A DNA stretch of 64,000 bases from Kitasatospora aureofaciens (lineage in GTDB: Bacteria; Actinomycetota; Actinomycetes; Streptomycetales; Streptomycetaceae): the NCBI GenBank assembly GCA_000720845.1, contig JODU01000013.1:149037-213036 (forward strand), written 5' to 3'. Under the pieces are notes generated by a model. That model had not been told where the DNA came from. It saw only the letters and a program-made list of their open reading frames with translations, and did no database searches. The position numbers and the translations under genes are program-made. Every line of letters begins with the position of its first letter. Positions within the stretch are counted from its first letter, which is position 1. Positions 1-8,033 of this stretch are shown one piece after another.

Positions 1-69
1 GCCGAGGCGGCGCCGGTCCAGGGCCAGTGCCGAGTCCCGGAAGCCGGGGTGGGGGAGGAAGGTCTGCAT
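1..69 (-). CDS. Partial pyrimidine-dimer DNA glycosylase-like protein (MSMEG_6728 type), N-terminus only
   Basis: The ATG at 67-69 opens a frame that runs off the left edge. The 23 visible residues begin MQTFLPHPGF and end LDRRRLG. This is the characteristic opening of the actinobacterial MSMEG_6728 / pyrimidine-dimer glycosylase (endonuclease V-like) family, which excises UV photoproducts. The start is 16 nt after the stop of the Rieske gene, on the same strand, so it is probably the last cistron of the crtI-crtB operon. Only the N-terminus is seen, so the family call rests on a short but distinctive match; catalytic residues further in cannot be checked. Confidence 0.6.
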   Translation of the reverse strand, partial: MQTFLPHPGFRDSALALDRRRLG

Positions 70-85
70 TCCGGTGCCGCTCCGT

Positions 86-1138
86 TCAGCCGGGGAACCG
101 GCCGCGGGCGCGCAGGTGCCCTCGGCGTTCGGCGTAGGCGAGGTCGTCGCGCCACAGGCGGCCCGCTGCGGCGCGCATCAGCGGGCGCAGGGCCGGGGCC
201 AGGCGGCGGGCCAGAGGAAAGCCGGGCCGGTCCGAGGTGGCGAGCACCGCTTCGACGACCGCGGTGCGGGGCCGGCCGTTCCCGTCCGGGCCGAGCGGGG
301 TGGCGTGGCTCTCCACGACGGACCCCGTGCCCTCGCCCTCGGTGATGCGCATGACCACGGTGCGGGGTCCGGGCGCGGTGAACTCGGCCCGTACGGGGAC
401 GACCAGGCGCCCGGTCAGCCGGAAGGACACGTCCACGACGAACCGGTCGGCGGCCCCGTCTCCGCCGCCGTCCCCCGCACCGGTCCCGCCGGAGCGCGGG
501 CTCGCTCCGGGCGCCTCGACGACGGTGAGGTCCACGAAGGAGTACGGGTGGAACCAGGCTCCGTGCCAGGGGTCGAGCCGGTTGGCGACGACGTCCTCGG
601 GCTCGCAGGCCCCCACCCCGCGCCACACGGACGTCAAGGCCGTCGGCAGGGGCGGCCGGGCGGGCAGGAGAGGAGCCGGGGTCGGGGGCTCCTCCCCCAC
701 AGCGTCCAGCCGTACCCACACCAGTACGCCGTCGTCGTGGACCGGCAGCGGTTCCCAGCCCGCGAACGGGGCGCCGTCCAGGGCGAGTCCGTGCCAGCGG
801 CACACGAGCGTGCCGCATCGCACGGGGCCGTCGGCCAGCGGGGCCCCGAGGTGGGGGCAGGCGCCGGGGCCGCCCACCAGCCGCCCTCGCGCGTCCCGCC
901 AGACGACGGTCTCGACGCCGGCGACGGTGCCGGACAGCGGGCGCGTGGGGCGCACGTCCGTGCTCGCGCCGAGGACGTACCAGTTGCCCGAGGGGCGGGC
1001 CAGGGCGCGTTCGAGGGCGCCCGCGATGACGGCGGGGCGTGCCTCGCGCCAGGTCGGCCGCTGGTGCCGCCAGGGGACCGCGGGGCGCCGCAGCCGCAGG
1101 GGGAGGCGGCCGCGGCGCGGGCGGGGGCCGGTGCTCAT
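86..1138 (-). CDS. Rieske [2Fe-2S] protein of the carotenoid operon (DUF5914-like)
   Basis: 350 aa. A Rieske cluster-binding domain occupies about residues 50-135, with ligands C94, H96, C113 and H116 in a CPH...CRWH arrangement. The C-terminal half (about 140-340) looks like the substrate domain of Rieske oxygenases. It probably carries out an oxidative step on the carotenoid or on a linked isoprenoid. ATG at 1136-1138 overlaps the crtB stop by four bases (ATGA), so it is translationally coupled. It occupies the slot after crtB that carries crtV in the Streptomyces crtEIBV operon; whether it is that gene's equivalent is not shown here. I did not find a mononuclear-iron triad with certainty. 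Confidence 0.8.
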   Translation of the reverse strand: MSTGPRPRRGRLPLRLRRPAVPWRHQRPTWREARPAVIAGALERALARPSGNWYVLGASTDVRPTRPLSGTVAGVETVVWRDARGRLVGGPGACPHLGAPLADGPVRCGTLVCRWHGLALDGAPFAGWEPLPVHDDGVLVWVRLDAVGEEPPTPAPLLPARPPLPTALTSVWRGVGACEPEDVVANRLDPWHGAWFHPYSFVDLTVVEAPGASPRSGGTGAGDGGGDGAADRFVVDVSFRLTGRLVVPVRAEFTAPGPRTVVMRITEGEGTGSVVESHATPLGPDGNGRPRTAVVEAVLATSDRPGFPLARRLAPALRPLMRAAAGRLWRDDLAYAERRGHLRARGRFPG

Positions 1139-2133
1139 CCGGGCTCCTTCGCGTCGAGGACGCCGCCGCAGGGCACCGGCGCGGACGTAGGGGCGCGACG
1201 GGCACCGAGCCGGGCGTGCAGGACACGTACCAGTCCGTCGGCCGCGACCGCCGCGCGGCGCCGGCGGGACACCACCGCGCGCCGGTGCAGCACCGCGTAC
1301 CCGCCCTCCGCGACGGCGTCGAGGATGTGCCGGTAGAGCACGAACGCGGTACGGATGCAGGGCCGTGCGACGGGGTCGAGCATGGCGAGGCCGGGCTCGG
1401 CCTCGCGGTAGACGGCCCGGGTGAGGTCCTCTGCGGCCCGCAGCGCGGCCGTGATGCGCGGGTCGGGGCGGCCGGTGTGCCTGCTCCAGAGCAGCAGGTC
1501 TCGGTGGACGCCGTGCGCGGCCAGCAGGTCGGCGGGGAGGTAGATCCGGCCCCGGTCCAGGTCCTCGCCGACGTCCCGCAGGAAGTTGGTCAGCTGGAAG
1601 GCGACGCCCAGTGCGGCCGCGTGCGGGGCGGCCGGGGCGCGGTCGGTCACGGTGCCGAGGACGGGCAGCATCTGGAGGCCGATGACGGCGGCCGAACCGT
1701 GCATGTAGGCGCGCAGGTCGGCGTAGGTGGCGTAGTCGGTGACCGTGAGGTCGGCGCGCATCGAGGCCATGAAGTCGGTGAAGTGCGCCGGTGGGATGGC
1801 GTACCGGTCGGCGGTGTCGGCCAGCGCGAGCACCACGGGTTCGGCGGCCGGCCGTTGGCCGGTGAGCGCCCGCCGCAGCAGTGCGTCGAGGCGGGTGAGG
1901 GCGGCGGCGCGCTCGTGGGGCGTGGTGCCGGACCGGGTGTCGTCGACGATGTCGTCCGCCCGGCGTGCGAACCCGTACAGGGCGTGCACGGCCGGTCTGC
2001 GGTCGGCGGGCAGCAGGCGGGTGGCCAGGAAGTAGGTGCGTCCGTGCCGGGCGTTGAGGAGCCGGCACCGGGTGTAGGCGGCGCGCAGCTCAGGATCGGT
2101 GATGCCGGCGGCGTCGAGCTCGCGCGTCGTCAT
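1135..2133 (-). CDS. crtB: Phytoene synthase CrtB
   Basis: 332 aa, the normal length for bacterial phytoene synthases. It joins two geranylgeranyl diphosphates into phytoene in the cytoplasm or at the membrane face. Both Mg-diphosphate motifs are visible: an ADDIVDD run near residue 54 and DVGEDLDRGR near residue 190, as in the squalene/phytoene synthase family. The start at 2131-2133 overlaps the crtI stop by four bases (ATGA) and the stop overlaps the Rieske start the same way, giving a tightly coupled crtI-crtB-Rieske operon. The C-terminal 30 residues are rich in Arg and Pro, as is common in Streptomyces. Confidence 0.95.
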   Translation of the reverse strand: MTTRELDAAGITDPELRAAYTRCRLLNARHGRTYFLATRLLPADRRPAVHALYGFARRADDIVDDTRSGTTPHERAAALTRLDALLRRALTGQRPAAEPVVLALADTADRYAIPPAHFTDFMASMRADLTVTDYATYADLRAYMHGSAAVIGLQMLPVLGTVTDRAPAAPHAAALGVAFQLTNFLRDVGEDLDRGRIYLPADLLAAHGVHRDLLLWSRHTGRPDPRITAALRAAEDLTRAVYREAEPGLAMLDPVARPCIRTAFVLYRHILDAVAEGGYAVLHRRAVVSRRRRAAVAADGLVRVLHARLGARRAPTSAPVPCGGVLDAKEPG

Positions 2134-3647
2134 CGGTGCCCTCCCCCGGCCGCCGCGGGGCGGGCCCGCTTTCCGGTGATGCGGGCGGCGGCCAGTTTCC
2201 CGGAGACCAGTACGGTCGGTACGCCGACGCCCGGGGTGGTCCCGCAGCCCGCCAGGACGGCGTTGTCGGTGCCGCGCACCAGGTTGCGGGGGCGGAAGGG
2301 CCCGGTCTGCGCGAAGGTGTGGGCCACCGAGAACGGGGTGCCCGCGGCGTGCCCCTGTGCGGTCCAGTCGGCGGGGGTCACCAGGCACTCCTCCTCGACC
2401 GCGGCGGCGATGCCGGTCAGTCCCCGGTGTTCCAGGGTGGCGAGCAGGCGGTCGCGGTAGCGGGGCGCGAGGTCGCTCCAGGCGTGGGCGCCTGGGCCGA
2501 TGTCGGTGTTGGGGCAGGGCGCGAGGACGTAGTGGAGGTGGCGGCCCTCGGGCGCGAGGGCGGGGTCGTGGGCGGTGGGGCGGGTGATCAGCAGGGACGG
2601 GTCGCTCATGAGGGTGCCGGTCCTGGTGAGTTCGTCGAAGGTGCCTCGCCACTCGGCGCCGAAGGAGAGCGTGTGGTGGGCGAGGTGCGGCCAGGTTCGG
2701 GTGGTGCCGGCGTGCAGGACGACGGCGGAGGGCGCGTGCCGCAGGGCGACGGGCCGGCGCGGGCGGCGGCCCAGCAGCCGGTGGGCCACGGGCAGGTCGG
2801 GGGTGAGGACGACGGCGTCGCAGGGGATGCGCTCGTGCTGGGTGACGACGGCGGTGACGCGGCTGCCGGACCGCTCGAGGCGGGTGACGTCGCGGCCGAG
2901 GCGCAGGTCGGCCCCGGCCGCGACGGCGGCGTCGGCCATGGCGCGGGGCAGGGCGTGCATGCCGCCGCGCGGGAAGTAGACGCCGGCGACGGTGTCCATG
3001 TAGGCGATGACGGCGTATGCGGCCAGCGCGCGGGCCGGCGCGACACCGGCGTACAGGGCCTGGAAGGAGAAGATCCGCTGGAGCCGTTCGTCCGTCAGGA
3101 ACCCTCCGATGCGGCTCTCCAGGCGGCCGAAGCCGCCGAGGGCGGCGAGCCGGGCGAGGTCGGGGGTGAGCAGGCCGAGCGGCGAGTCGAAGTTGGCGTC
3201 GATGAACCGGCGCATCTGCACGGCGTACAGCCGCCCGAGCCAGTCGCGCAGCCGCCGGTACCCGGCCGCCTCCCGGGCTCCGGCGAACCGTTCGACCTCC
3301 GCCTCCATCGCGTCGGCGTCGGTGTGCACGTCCAGGGTGGTGCCGTCGGCGAAGCACGCCCGGTAGGCGGGGTGCAGGGGCAGCAGGTCGACGCGGTCGC
3401 GCAGCCGTTCGCCGACGGCCGCGAAGGCCTCGTCGGCCAGGTCCGGCATGGTCAGCACGGTCGGTCCGGTGTCGAGGTGGTAGCCGCCGAGTTCACGTCG
3501 GCCGGCCCGGCCGCCGGGCAGTGGTTCGCGTTCCACGACGGTCACCCGCCGCCCCGCGCCCAGCAGGTGCAAGGTGGCGGACAGCCCGGCGAGTCCGGCC
3601 CCGACGACCACGACGTGGTCGGTGCGGCCGGGCACCGTCCGCGTCAT
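2130..3647 (-). CDS. crtI: Phytoene desaturase CrtI
   Basis: 505 aa. FAD-dependent desaturase converting phytoene to lycopene. The dinucleotide-binding motif VVVGAGLAGLSA follows the N-terminus directly, with the acidic ribose-binding residue in VVERE. A typical CrtI C-terminal flavin segment (GCGTTPGVGVPTVLVSGKLAA) follows near residue 475. I chose the ATG at 3645-3647 because it places the flavin motif at the usual distance; an earlier in-frame start at 3713 would add a Pro/Arg-rich extension. First gene of the minus-strand crt operon, divergent from crtY across a 297-nt gap. Confidence 0.95.
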   Translation of the reverse strand: MTRTVPGRTDHVVVVGAGLAGLSATLHLLGAGRRVTVVEREPLPGGRAGRRELGGYHLDTGPTVLTMPDLADEAFAAVGERLRDRVDLLPLHPAYRACFADGTTLDVHTDADAMEAEVERFAGAREAAGYRRLRDWLGRLYAVQMRRFIDANFDSPLGLLTPDLARLAALGGFGRLESRIGGFLTDERLQRIFSFQALYAGVAPARALAAYAVIAYMDTVAGVYFPRGGMHALPRAMADAAVAAGADLRLGRDVTRLERSGSRVTAVVTQHERIPCDAVVLTPDLPVAHRLLGRRPRRPVALRHAPSAVVLHAGTTRTWPHLAHHTLSFGAEWRGTFDELTRTGTLMSDPSLLITRPTAHDPALAPEGRHLHYVLAPCPNTDIGPGAHAWSDLAPRYRDRLLATLEHRGLTGIAAAVEEECLVTPADWTAQGHAAGTPFSVAHTFAQTGPFRPRNLVRGTDNAVLAGCGTTPGVGVPTVLVSGKLAAARITGKRARPAAAGGGHR

Positions 3648-3944
3648 CGCGCGCTCCGGCCGGCGGGCGGTCCACCCGCCCGGTGAGTGCCGTCGTGGAC
3701 CGTGCTGGGGCACATCGCGGGGTCCTCTCGTGGGGTCGGCGTCATGCCTTCCCCGCTCGCCTCGGGTGCGACGCCGCGGGGGCCGGTTCCCGTCCGGCAG
3801 TCACCCGCCCGGCGCAACCTCGGCCCCCGGCGGAGCTCCGCGCCCGCGGCGTCCAGCGCGCCGGGCGACCGCGGACGGCACCGGAGCGGAATACTCCGCC
3901 GAACGGGACCGAGCCGGCGGGCGGACCGAAGGGAAGGAGGCGGT
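3648..3944. promoter_or_regulatory. Divergent crtI/crtY intergenic region
   Basis: This 297-nt gap separates the divergent crtI-crtB-Rieske operon and crtY-crtU. In S. coelicolor and S. griseus such promoters depend on the light-induced sigma factor LitS under LitR control; neither gene is in this window. I could not place -35/-10 boxes with confidence. The clearest element is a dyad, GCGGA-ATAC-TCCGC, at 3886-3899, 45 nt before crtY. Confidence 0.5.
3886..3899. promoter_or_regulatory. Dyad GCGGA-N4-TCCGC upstream of crtY
   Basis: Perfect 5-bp arms around ATAC, one of the few A/T patches in the crtI/crtY gap. The position (46-59 nt upstream of the crtY GTG) suits a promoter or operator. The binding protein is unknown, and such short dyads occur by chance in GC-rich DNA. 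Confidence 0.3.
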
Positions 3945-5183
3945 GTGTTCGACGCGGATGTGCGGGAGGCGGGCGCGCTCGACGCGGACATCGTGGTCGT
4001 CGGCGCCGGGGCCGCGGGGCTCTCCCTGGTGCACCGGCTGCCGTCCGGGGCACCGCACGGTGCGGTGCCCTCCGTGGTCCTGATCGATCCGCCGCCCGGC
4101 CCGCTGCGCCCTCCTCGGCGCACCTGGTGCTACTGGGAGACCGGGGCCGGACGCTTCGACCGGGCGACGACGGCGTCGTGGGAGTGGCTGCGGGTGCGCG
4201 GCCGGGACGGGGCGGTCGTCCGGCGGCACATCGCGCCCGCCCGCTACAAGATGATCCGCTCGGACGACTTCGAGGCGCTGGTGGAGCGGGACCTGAAGGA
4301 CCGGCCGGGGCTGCGGCGCCTGTCGGCCACCGTCGGCACGGTGACCGGCCTGCCGGACGGCACCGCGGGGGTGGCGGCCACGGACGCCACCGGCGCCCGG
4401 GTCCGCCTGAGCGCCCGCTGGGTCTTCGACTCACGCCCGCCGGAGCGACTGCCGGCCGCCCGTACCCGCCTGCTCCAGCACTTCCGCGGCTGGTTCGTCC
4501 GCACCGAGCGGCCGGTCTTCGAGCCGGAGGTGGTCGACCTGATGGACTTCCGCACGGCGCAGCCGGCGCGGGGTCTGTCCTTCGGCTACGTGCTGCCCAC
4601 CGGACGGCACACCGCGCTGGTCGAGTACACCGGGTTCGGCCCGGCGCCCCTGACATCCGACGCGTACGACGACGCGCTGGAGGACTACACGCGCCGCGTC
4701 CTCGGCACCGGCGCCGTGGAGGTCCTGTCGACCGAGCAGGGGGTGATCCCGATGACCGACGCCGACTTCGGGCGGCGGGCCGAGGACGGCGACGGCGACC
4801 GCGTCTTCCGGATCGGCGTCGCGGGCGGGGCGACCCGGGCGTCCACCGGCTACACGTTCGCCGCCGTGCAGCGGCAGTCCGAGGCCGTGGCCCGTGCGGT
4901 GCGCGCGGGCCGCCGGCCGGTGCCGCCGCCCCCGTATCCGGCGCGGGCCCGGCTGATGGACGCGGTGCTGCTGCGTGCGTTGGACACCGGCCGGGTCGAC
5001 GGCCCCGACCTCTTCTTCCGGCTGTTCGACCGCGTACCCGCCGCGCGGCTGCTGCGCTTCCTGGACGGCCGGTCGGGCCCGTGCGAGGACCTCGCGGTCG
5101 GCGTGCGCGTCCCCGTCCTGCCGATGCTGCGCACGGCGGCCGAACTGCCGTGGCTGCGGCGCCGCCGCCTCCCCCTCCGCTGA
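3945..5183 (+). CDS. crtY: Lycopene beta-cyclase CrtY
   Basis: 412 aa. Flavoprotein cyclase turning lycopene into beta-carotene. After a short acidic leader the nucleotide-binding motif DIVVVGAGAAGLSL appears. The CrtY-type features RRTWCYWE (about residue 63), a GYVLPTGR region and GGATRASTGYTFAAVQR near residue 295 identify the family. The GTG at 3945 was chosen over upstream in-frame ATGs because a very strong site (GGAAGGAGG, 3932-3940) ends 4 nt before it and the longer leader is Arg/Pro junk. First gene of the plus-strand operon with crtU. Confidence 0.93.
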   Translation: MFDADVREAGALDADIVVVGAGAAGLSLVHRLPSGAPHGAVPSVVLIDPPPGPLRPPRRTWCYWETGAGRFDRATTASWEWLRVRGRDGAVVRRHIAPARYKMIRSDDFEALVERDLKDRPGLRRLSATVGTVTGLPDGTAGVAATDATGARVRLSARWVFDSRPPERLPAARTRLLQHFRGWFVRTERPVFEPEVVDLMDFRTAQPARGLSFGYVLPTGRHTALVEYTGFGPAPLTSDAYDDALEDYTRRVLGTGAVEVLSTEQGVIPMTDADFGRRAEDGDGDRVFRIGVAGGATRASTGYTFAAVQRQSEAVARAVRAGRRPVPPPPYPARARLMDAVLLRALDTGRVDGPDLFFRLFDRVPAARLLRFLDGRSGPCEDLAVGVRVPVLPMLRTAAELPWLRRRRLPLR

Positions 5184-5206
5184 GTGCCGACCCCCGGGAG
5201 TCACCG

Positions 5207-5452
5207 ATGCCCTTCCGCCACGACACGGCGCCGATCGCCGCCTTCGGCCACGGAGCGGCCCGCCGCGGCCGCCCCGCCGTCCCCGCCCCGGACCACCACC
5301 GTCCCGTGAACCGCCCCGGCACAGGCGGGTCGACGGCGCCCCGGGGCGGGACCACGCACACCGGCGGTACGCGGGCCACCGCGTCCCGGTGCGGGGGGCT
5401 GCGGGGCGGCGGCCCGCAAGGCAACCGGGTCCCCGCCGGTGATGCGCGATGA
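5207..5452 (+). CDS. Putative 81-aa ORF coupled to crtU
   Basis: The ORF begins at an ATG 7 nt after GGGAG and ends with a TGA that overlaps the crtU ATG (ATGA). It fills the gap where other Streptomyces crt clusters carry the methyltransferase gene crtT. The product is Gly/Arg/Pro-rich (opening MPFRHDTAPI) and resembles no family I know. It could be a coupling ORF that delivers ribosomes to crtU, whose own ribosome site is weak, or a chance open frame. Third-position GC is high, as in real genes, but that is weak evidence in DNA this GC-rich. Confidence 0.35.
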   Translation: MPFRHDTAPIAAFGHGAARRGRPAVPAPDHHRPVNRPGTGGSTAPRGGTTHTGGTRATASRCGGLRGGGPQGNRVPAGDAR

Positions 5453-7020
5453 TCCGGCGCGGTGGGGCCGGACAGGGAGGCGAGGAGCGGCCGCCCGGGA
5501 GGGACCGGCGGGCGCGGGTGCTGCGCCCGGCGGCGGGCCAGGAGCGGGTCGCGGGCGATCCGCCGTCGGTGGCGGTGGTCGGCGGCGGCATCGCGGGCCT
5601 CGCGGCGGCGACCGCCCTCGCGGAACGCGGGGTGCGCGTCGTCCTGCACGAACGCGAGCCCGTGCTCGGCGGCCGGGTCGGGGGCCGGACGGTCGCCCTG
5701 CCGGACGGCACACCGGCCACGATGAGCCGGGGCTTCCACGCCTTCTTCCGCCAGTACTACAACCTGCGGAGCCTGTTGCGCCGTTGCGATCCGGACCTCG
5801 GCATGCTGACCGGCCTGCCGGACTACCCGCTGCGCCACAGCAGCGGACTGTGCGACAGCTTCCGCCGCATTCCGCGCACGCCCCCGTTCAGCGCCCTGGC
5901 CTTCGTCGCCCTGAGCCCCAGCTTCGGGCTGCGCGACCTGACGGCCCTGCGGCCCTCGGCCGCGCTGCCGCTGCTCGACGTCCGTACCCGCCGCGTCCAC
6001 GAGCGCCTGGACGACGTCAGCGCCCACGAGTTCCTCGACGCGCTGCGCTTTCCCGCGGCCGCGCGGCACCTGGCCTTCGAGGTGTTCTCCCGCAGCTTCT
6101 TCACGGACCCGCGCGAGCTGTCGGCCGCCGAGATGGCGCTGATGTTCCACGTCTACTTCCTCGGCTCCAGCGAGGGACTGCTGTTCGACGTGCCCCGGGA
6201 GCCGTTTCCGCGGGCACTGTGGGACCCCCTCGCGGGACACCTGGCACGGCACGGCGTCCGGGTCCGGACGAGCACGGCCGTGGAGTCCGTCCGGCCGGGT
6301 CCGTCCGGCGGCCATCTGGTCGTCGACGCCGCCGGGGCGCGGCCGTACGACGCCGTGGTGCTCGCCCTGGACGTCGGCGGGCTGCGGGGGGTGGTGCGCA
6401 GGTCGCCGCACCTGGGTGACGCGGCCTGGCGGGCACGGGTGGCACGGCTGCGGAACGCTCCGCCGTTCCTGGTCTCCCGGCTGTGGCTGGACCGCCCGGT
6501 AGCCCCGGGCCGGCCGGGCTTCCTCGGCACGAGCGGGTACGGAGGGCTGGACAACATCAGCGTGCTGTCCCACTGGGAGGGCGAGGCGGCCCGCTGGGCT
6601 GCGCGCACCGGCGGCTGTGTCGTCGAACTCCACGCGTACGCCGTGCCGTCGGGGACCGTCAGGGAGGTCCAGGAGAAACACCTCGTCGACCAGTTGCACC
6701 GGGTGTACCCGGAGACCCGCCGGGCCCGGGTCGTCGCGGCTCGGCACGAGTGGCGGGCGGACTGCCCGCTGTTCGCCGTCGGCGGCTACCGCGACCGCCC
6801 CACGGTCCGCACCCCGGACCCGGCCGTCGTCGTCGCCGGTGACCTGGTCCGTACGGATCTGCCCGTGGCGCTGATGGAGCGCGCCGCCACCTCCGGGTTC
6901 CTCGCCGCCAACGCCCTGCTGGAGCGGTGGGGGGTGCGCGGCGAGACGCTGTGGACGGTGCCCGACCGGGGCCGCTCCGCACCCCTGCGTGCACTGGCGC
7001 GACGGTTCGGGGCACGCTGA
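5449..7020 (+). CDS. crtU: CrtU-type carotene desaturase/methylase (isorenieratene synthase)
   Basis: 523 aa FAD-dependent enzyme of the CrtU/CruE group, which aromatises the beta-ionone rings of beta-carotene with methyl migration to give isorenieratene. The flavin motif VAVVGGGIAGLAAA starts near residue 41. Family-typical segments include MSRGFHAFFRQYYNLR near residue 95 and a C-terminal VVVAGDLVRTDLPVALMERAATSG motif. The first 40 residues are Arg/Gly-rich and poorly conserved in look, so a later start is possible; the ATG at 5449 overlaps the preceding small ORF. With crtI, crtB and crtY this predicts isorenieratene as the pigment. Confidence 0.9.
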   Translation: MIRRGGAGQGGEERPPGRDRRARVLRPAAGQERVAGDPPSVAVVGGGIAGLAAATALAERGVRVVLHEREPVLGGRVGGRTVALPDGTPATMSRGFHAFFRQYYNLRSLLRRCDPDLGMLTGLPDYPLRHSSGLCDSFRRIPRTPPFSALAFVALSPSFGLRDLTALRPSAALPLLDVRTRRVHERLDDVSAHEFLDALRFPAAARHLAFEVFSRSFFTDPRELSAAEMALMFHVYFLGSSEGLLFDVPREPFPRALWDPLAGHLARHGVRVRTSTAVESVRPGPSGGHLVVDAAGARPYDAVVLALDVGGLRGVVRRSPHLGDAAWRARVARLRNAPPFLVSRLWLDRPVAPGRPGFLGTSGYGGLDNISVLSHWEGEAARWAARTGGCVVELHAYAVPSGTVREVQEKHLVDQLHRVYPETRRARVVAARHEWRADCPLFAVGGYRDRPTVRTPDPAVVVAGDLVRTDLPVALMERAATSGFLAANALLERWGVRGETLWTVPDRGRSAPLRALARRFGAR

Positions 7021-7042
7021 CCGGGCGCCGACCGCCGCCCGG
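7021..7042 (+). terminator. Possible terminator after crtU
   Basis: Immediately after the crtU stop, a 7-bp GC stem (CCGGGCG / CGCCCGG) with an 8-nt loop. There is no T-run, which is normal for Streptomyces. It lies between convergent crtU and the SDR gene. Confidence 0.4.
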
Positions 7043-7087
7043 CCGACGTGACCCGCGTGGCCCGTACGGCGTTGCGGCGCAGGCCCG

Positions 7088-7966
7088 TCACGCGCCCGTG
7101 TCCGCCGCTCGGTCGGCCCGGCCGCCCGCGCCCAGCGGGCCGGTCTGCCCGAGGGCGCCCTCGGCCTCCAGCCGGGGCAGCTCGCGTCGGGACAGCCGCA
7201 TCACCGCGGGCGGCAGGGACGCACGCCCCAGCTGCGCCAGGCGCAGCCAGCCCGGCACGTACACGGCGGTACGGCGGCGCTCCACGGCGCGGACCAGCCG
7301 GGCGGCGACGTCGTCCGCCGGGAAGGTGCGACGGGCCGGGGGCGGCATGTGGGCGCGCAGTTCCCGCAGGACCGGGTAGCGGTCGGCGTCGCGGATCATG
7401 TCGGTGTCGATCCAGTTGAGGTAGGCGATGCCCACGGCGACGCCGCGGTGGGCCACCTCGGCGCGCAGCGAGTGGGCGAAGGCCTCGACGCCCGCCTTGG
7501 CGGCGCAGTAGCCGCTCATCAGGGGGGCGGCGCCGAGCGAGGCCAGCGAGGCGATCTGGAGGTGGTACCCGGCGGTCTCGAGCAGGTCCGGCAGGAAGGC
7601 GCGGGCCGTGTGGGCGCTGCCGGTCAGGTTCACGTCGACGACCCGGCGCCACTCGGCGGGGTCCGAGGTGGCGAACGGTCCGCCGTGCGCGACCCCGGCG
7701 TTCGCCACCACGACCGACGGCCGCCCCAGCCGCCGGCGCGTCTCAACGGCCGCGTCGGCCAGCGCGGCGGGGTCGGTGACGTCGGTCTCGACGGCGAGCG
7801 CCGGGGTCGGCAGGTCCGCGGCCAGGGCGTCCAGTCGCGGCTTCTCCAGGCCGAGCAGCGCGAGCCGGGCGCCTCGCTGTGCGCAGGCGCGGGCCAGGGC
7901 GGCGCCGAGTCCGCGCGCGGCGCCGGTCACCACGACGGTGCGGTTCTGCAGTGGGCTGTCGGTCAC
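7088..7966 (-). CDS. Short-chain dehydrogenase/reductase
   Basis: 292 aa classical SDR. N-terminal cofactor motif TGAARGLG near residue 15; NAG signature as VANAGV; catalytic Tyr and Lys in GYCAAKAG near residue 155. A C-terminal extension of about 40 residues beyond the usual 250 has a hydrophobic, possibly membrane-facing segment. GTG start with GGAAAGGG about 9 nt upstream. Last gene of the SRPBCC-flavoprotein-SDR set; the 67-nt gap to the flavoprotein gene holds short imperfect repeats of a TCCTG word. The substrate is unknown; the neighbourhood suggests a lipid or isoprenoid alcohol/ketone. Confidence 0.88.
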   Translation of the reverse strand: MTDSPLQNRTVVVTGAARGLGAALARACAQRGARLALLGLEKPRLDALAADLPTPALAVETDVTDPAALADAAVETRRRLGRPSVVVANAGVAHGGPFATSDPAEWRRVVDVNLTGSAHTARAFLPDLLETAGYHLQIASLASLGAAPLMSGYCAAKAGVEAFAHSLRAEVAHRGVAVGIAYLNWIDTDMIRDADRYPVLRELRAHMPPPARRTFPADDVAARLVRAVERRRTAVYVPGWLRLAQLGRASLPPAVMRLSRRELPRLEAEGALGQTGPLGAGGRADRAADTGA

Positions 7967-8033
7967 GTGGCGGCCCTTTCCTCGGGCTCCTGCATCCTGC
8001 GGGTTCCTGGATCCTGGAGGACTTCGCGGGCGT

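Noticed and set aside
1139..2068. An in-frame extension that would fuse the Rieske protein to upstream residues inside crtB.
   Set aside because: The extra residues are the wrong frame of crtB; the ATGA overlap at 1135-1138 gives the real start.
3742..6747. A 1001-codon minus-strand open frame opposite crtY and crtU.
   Set aside because: No domain and low-complexity composition; crtY and crtU are certain on the other strand.
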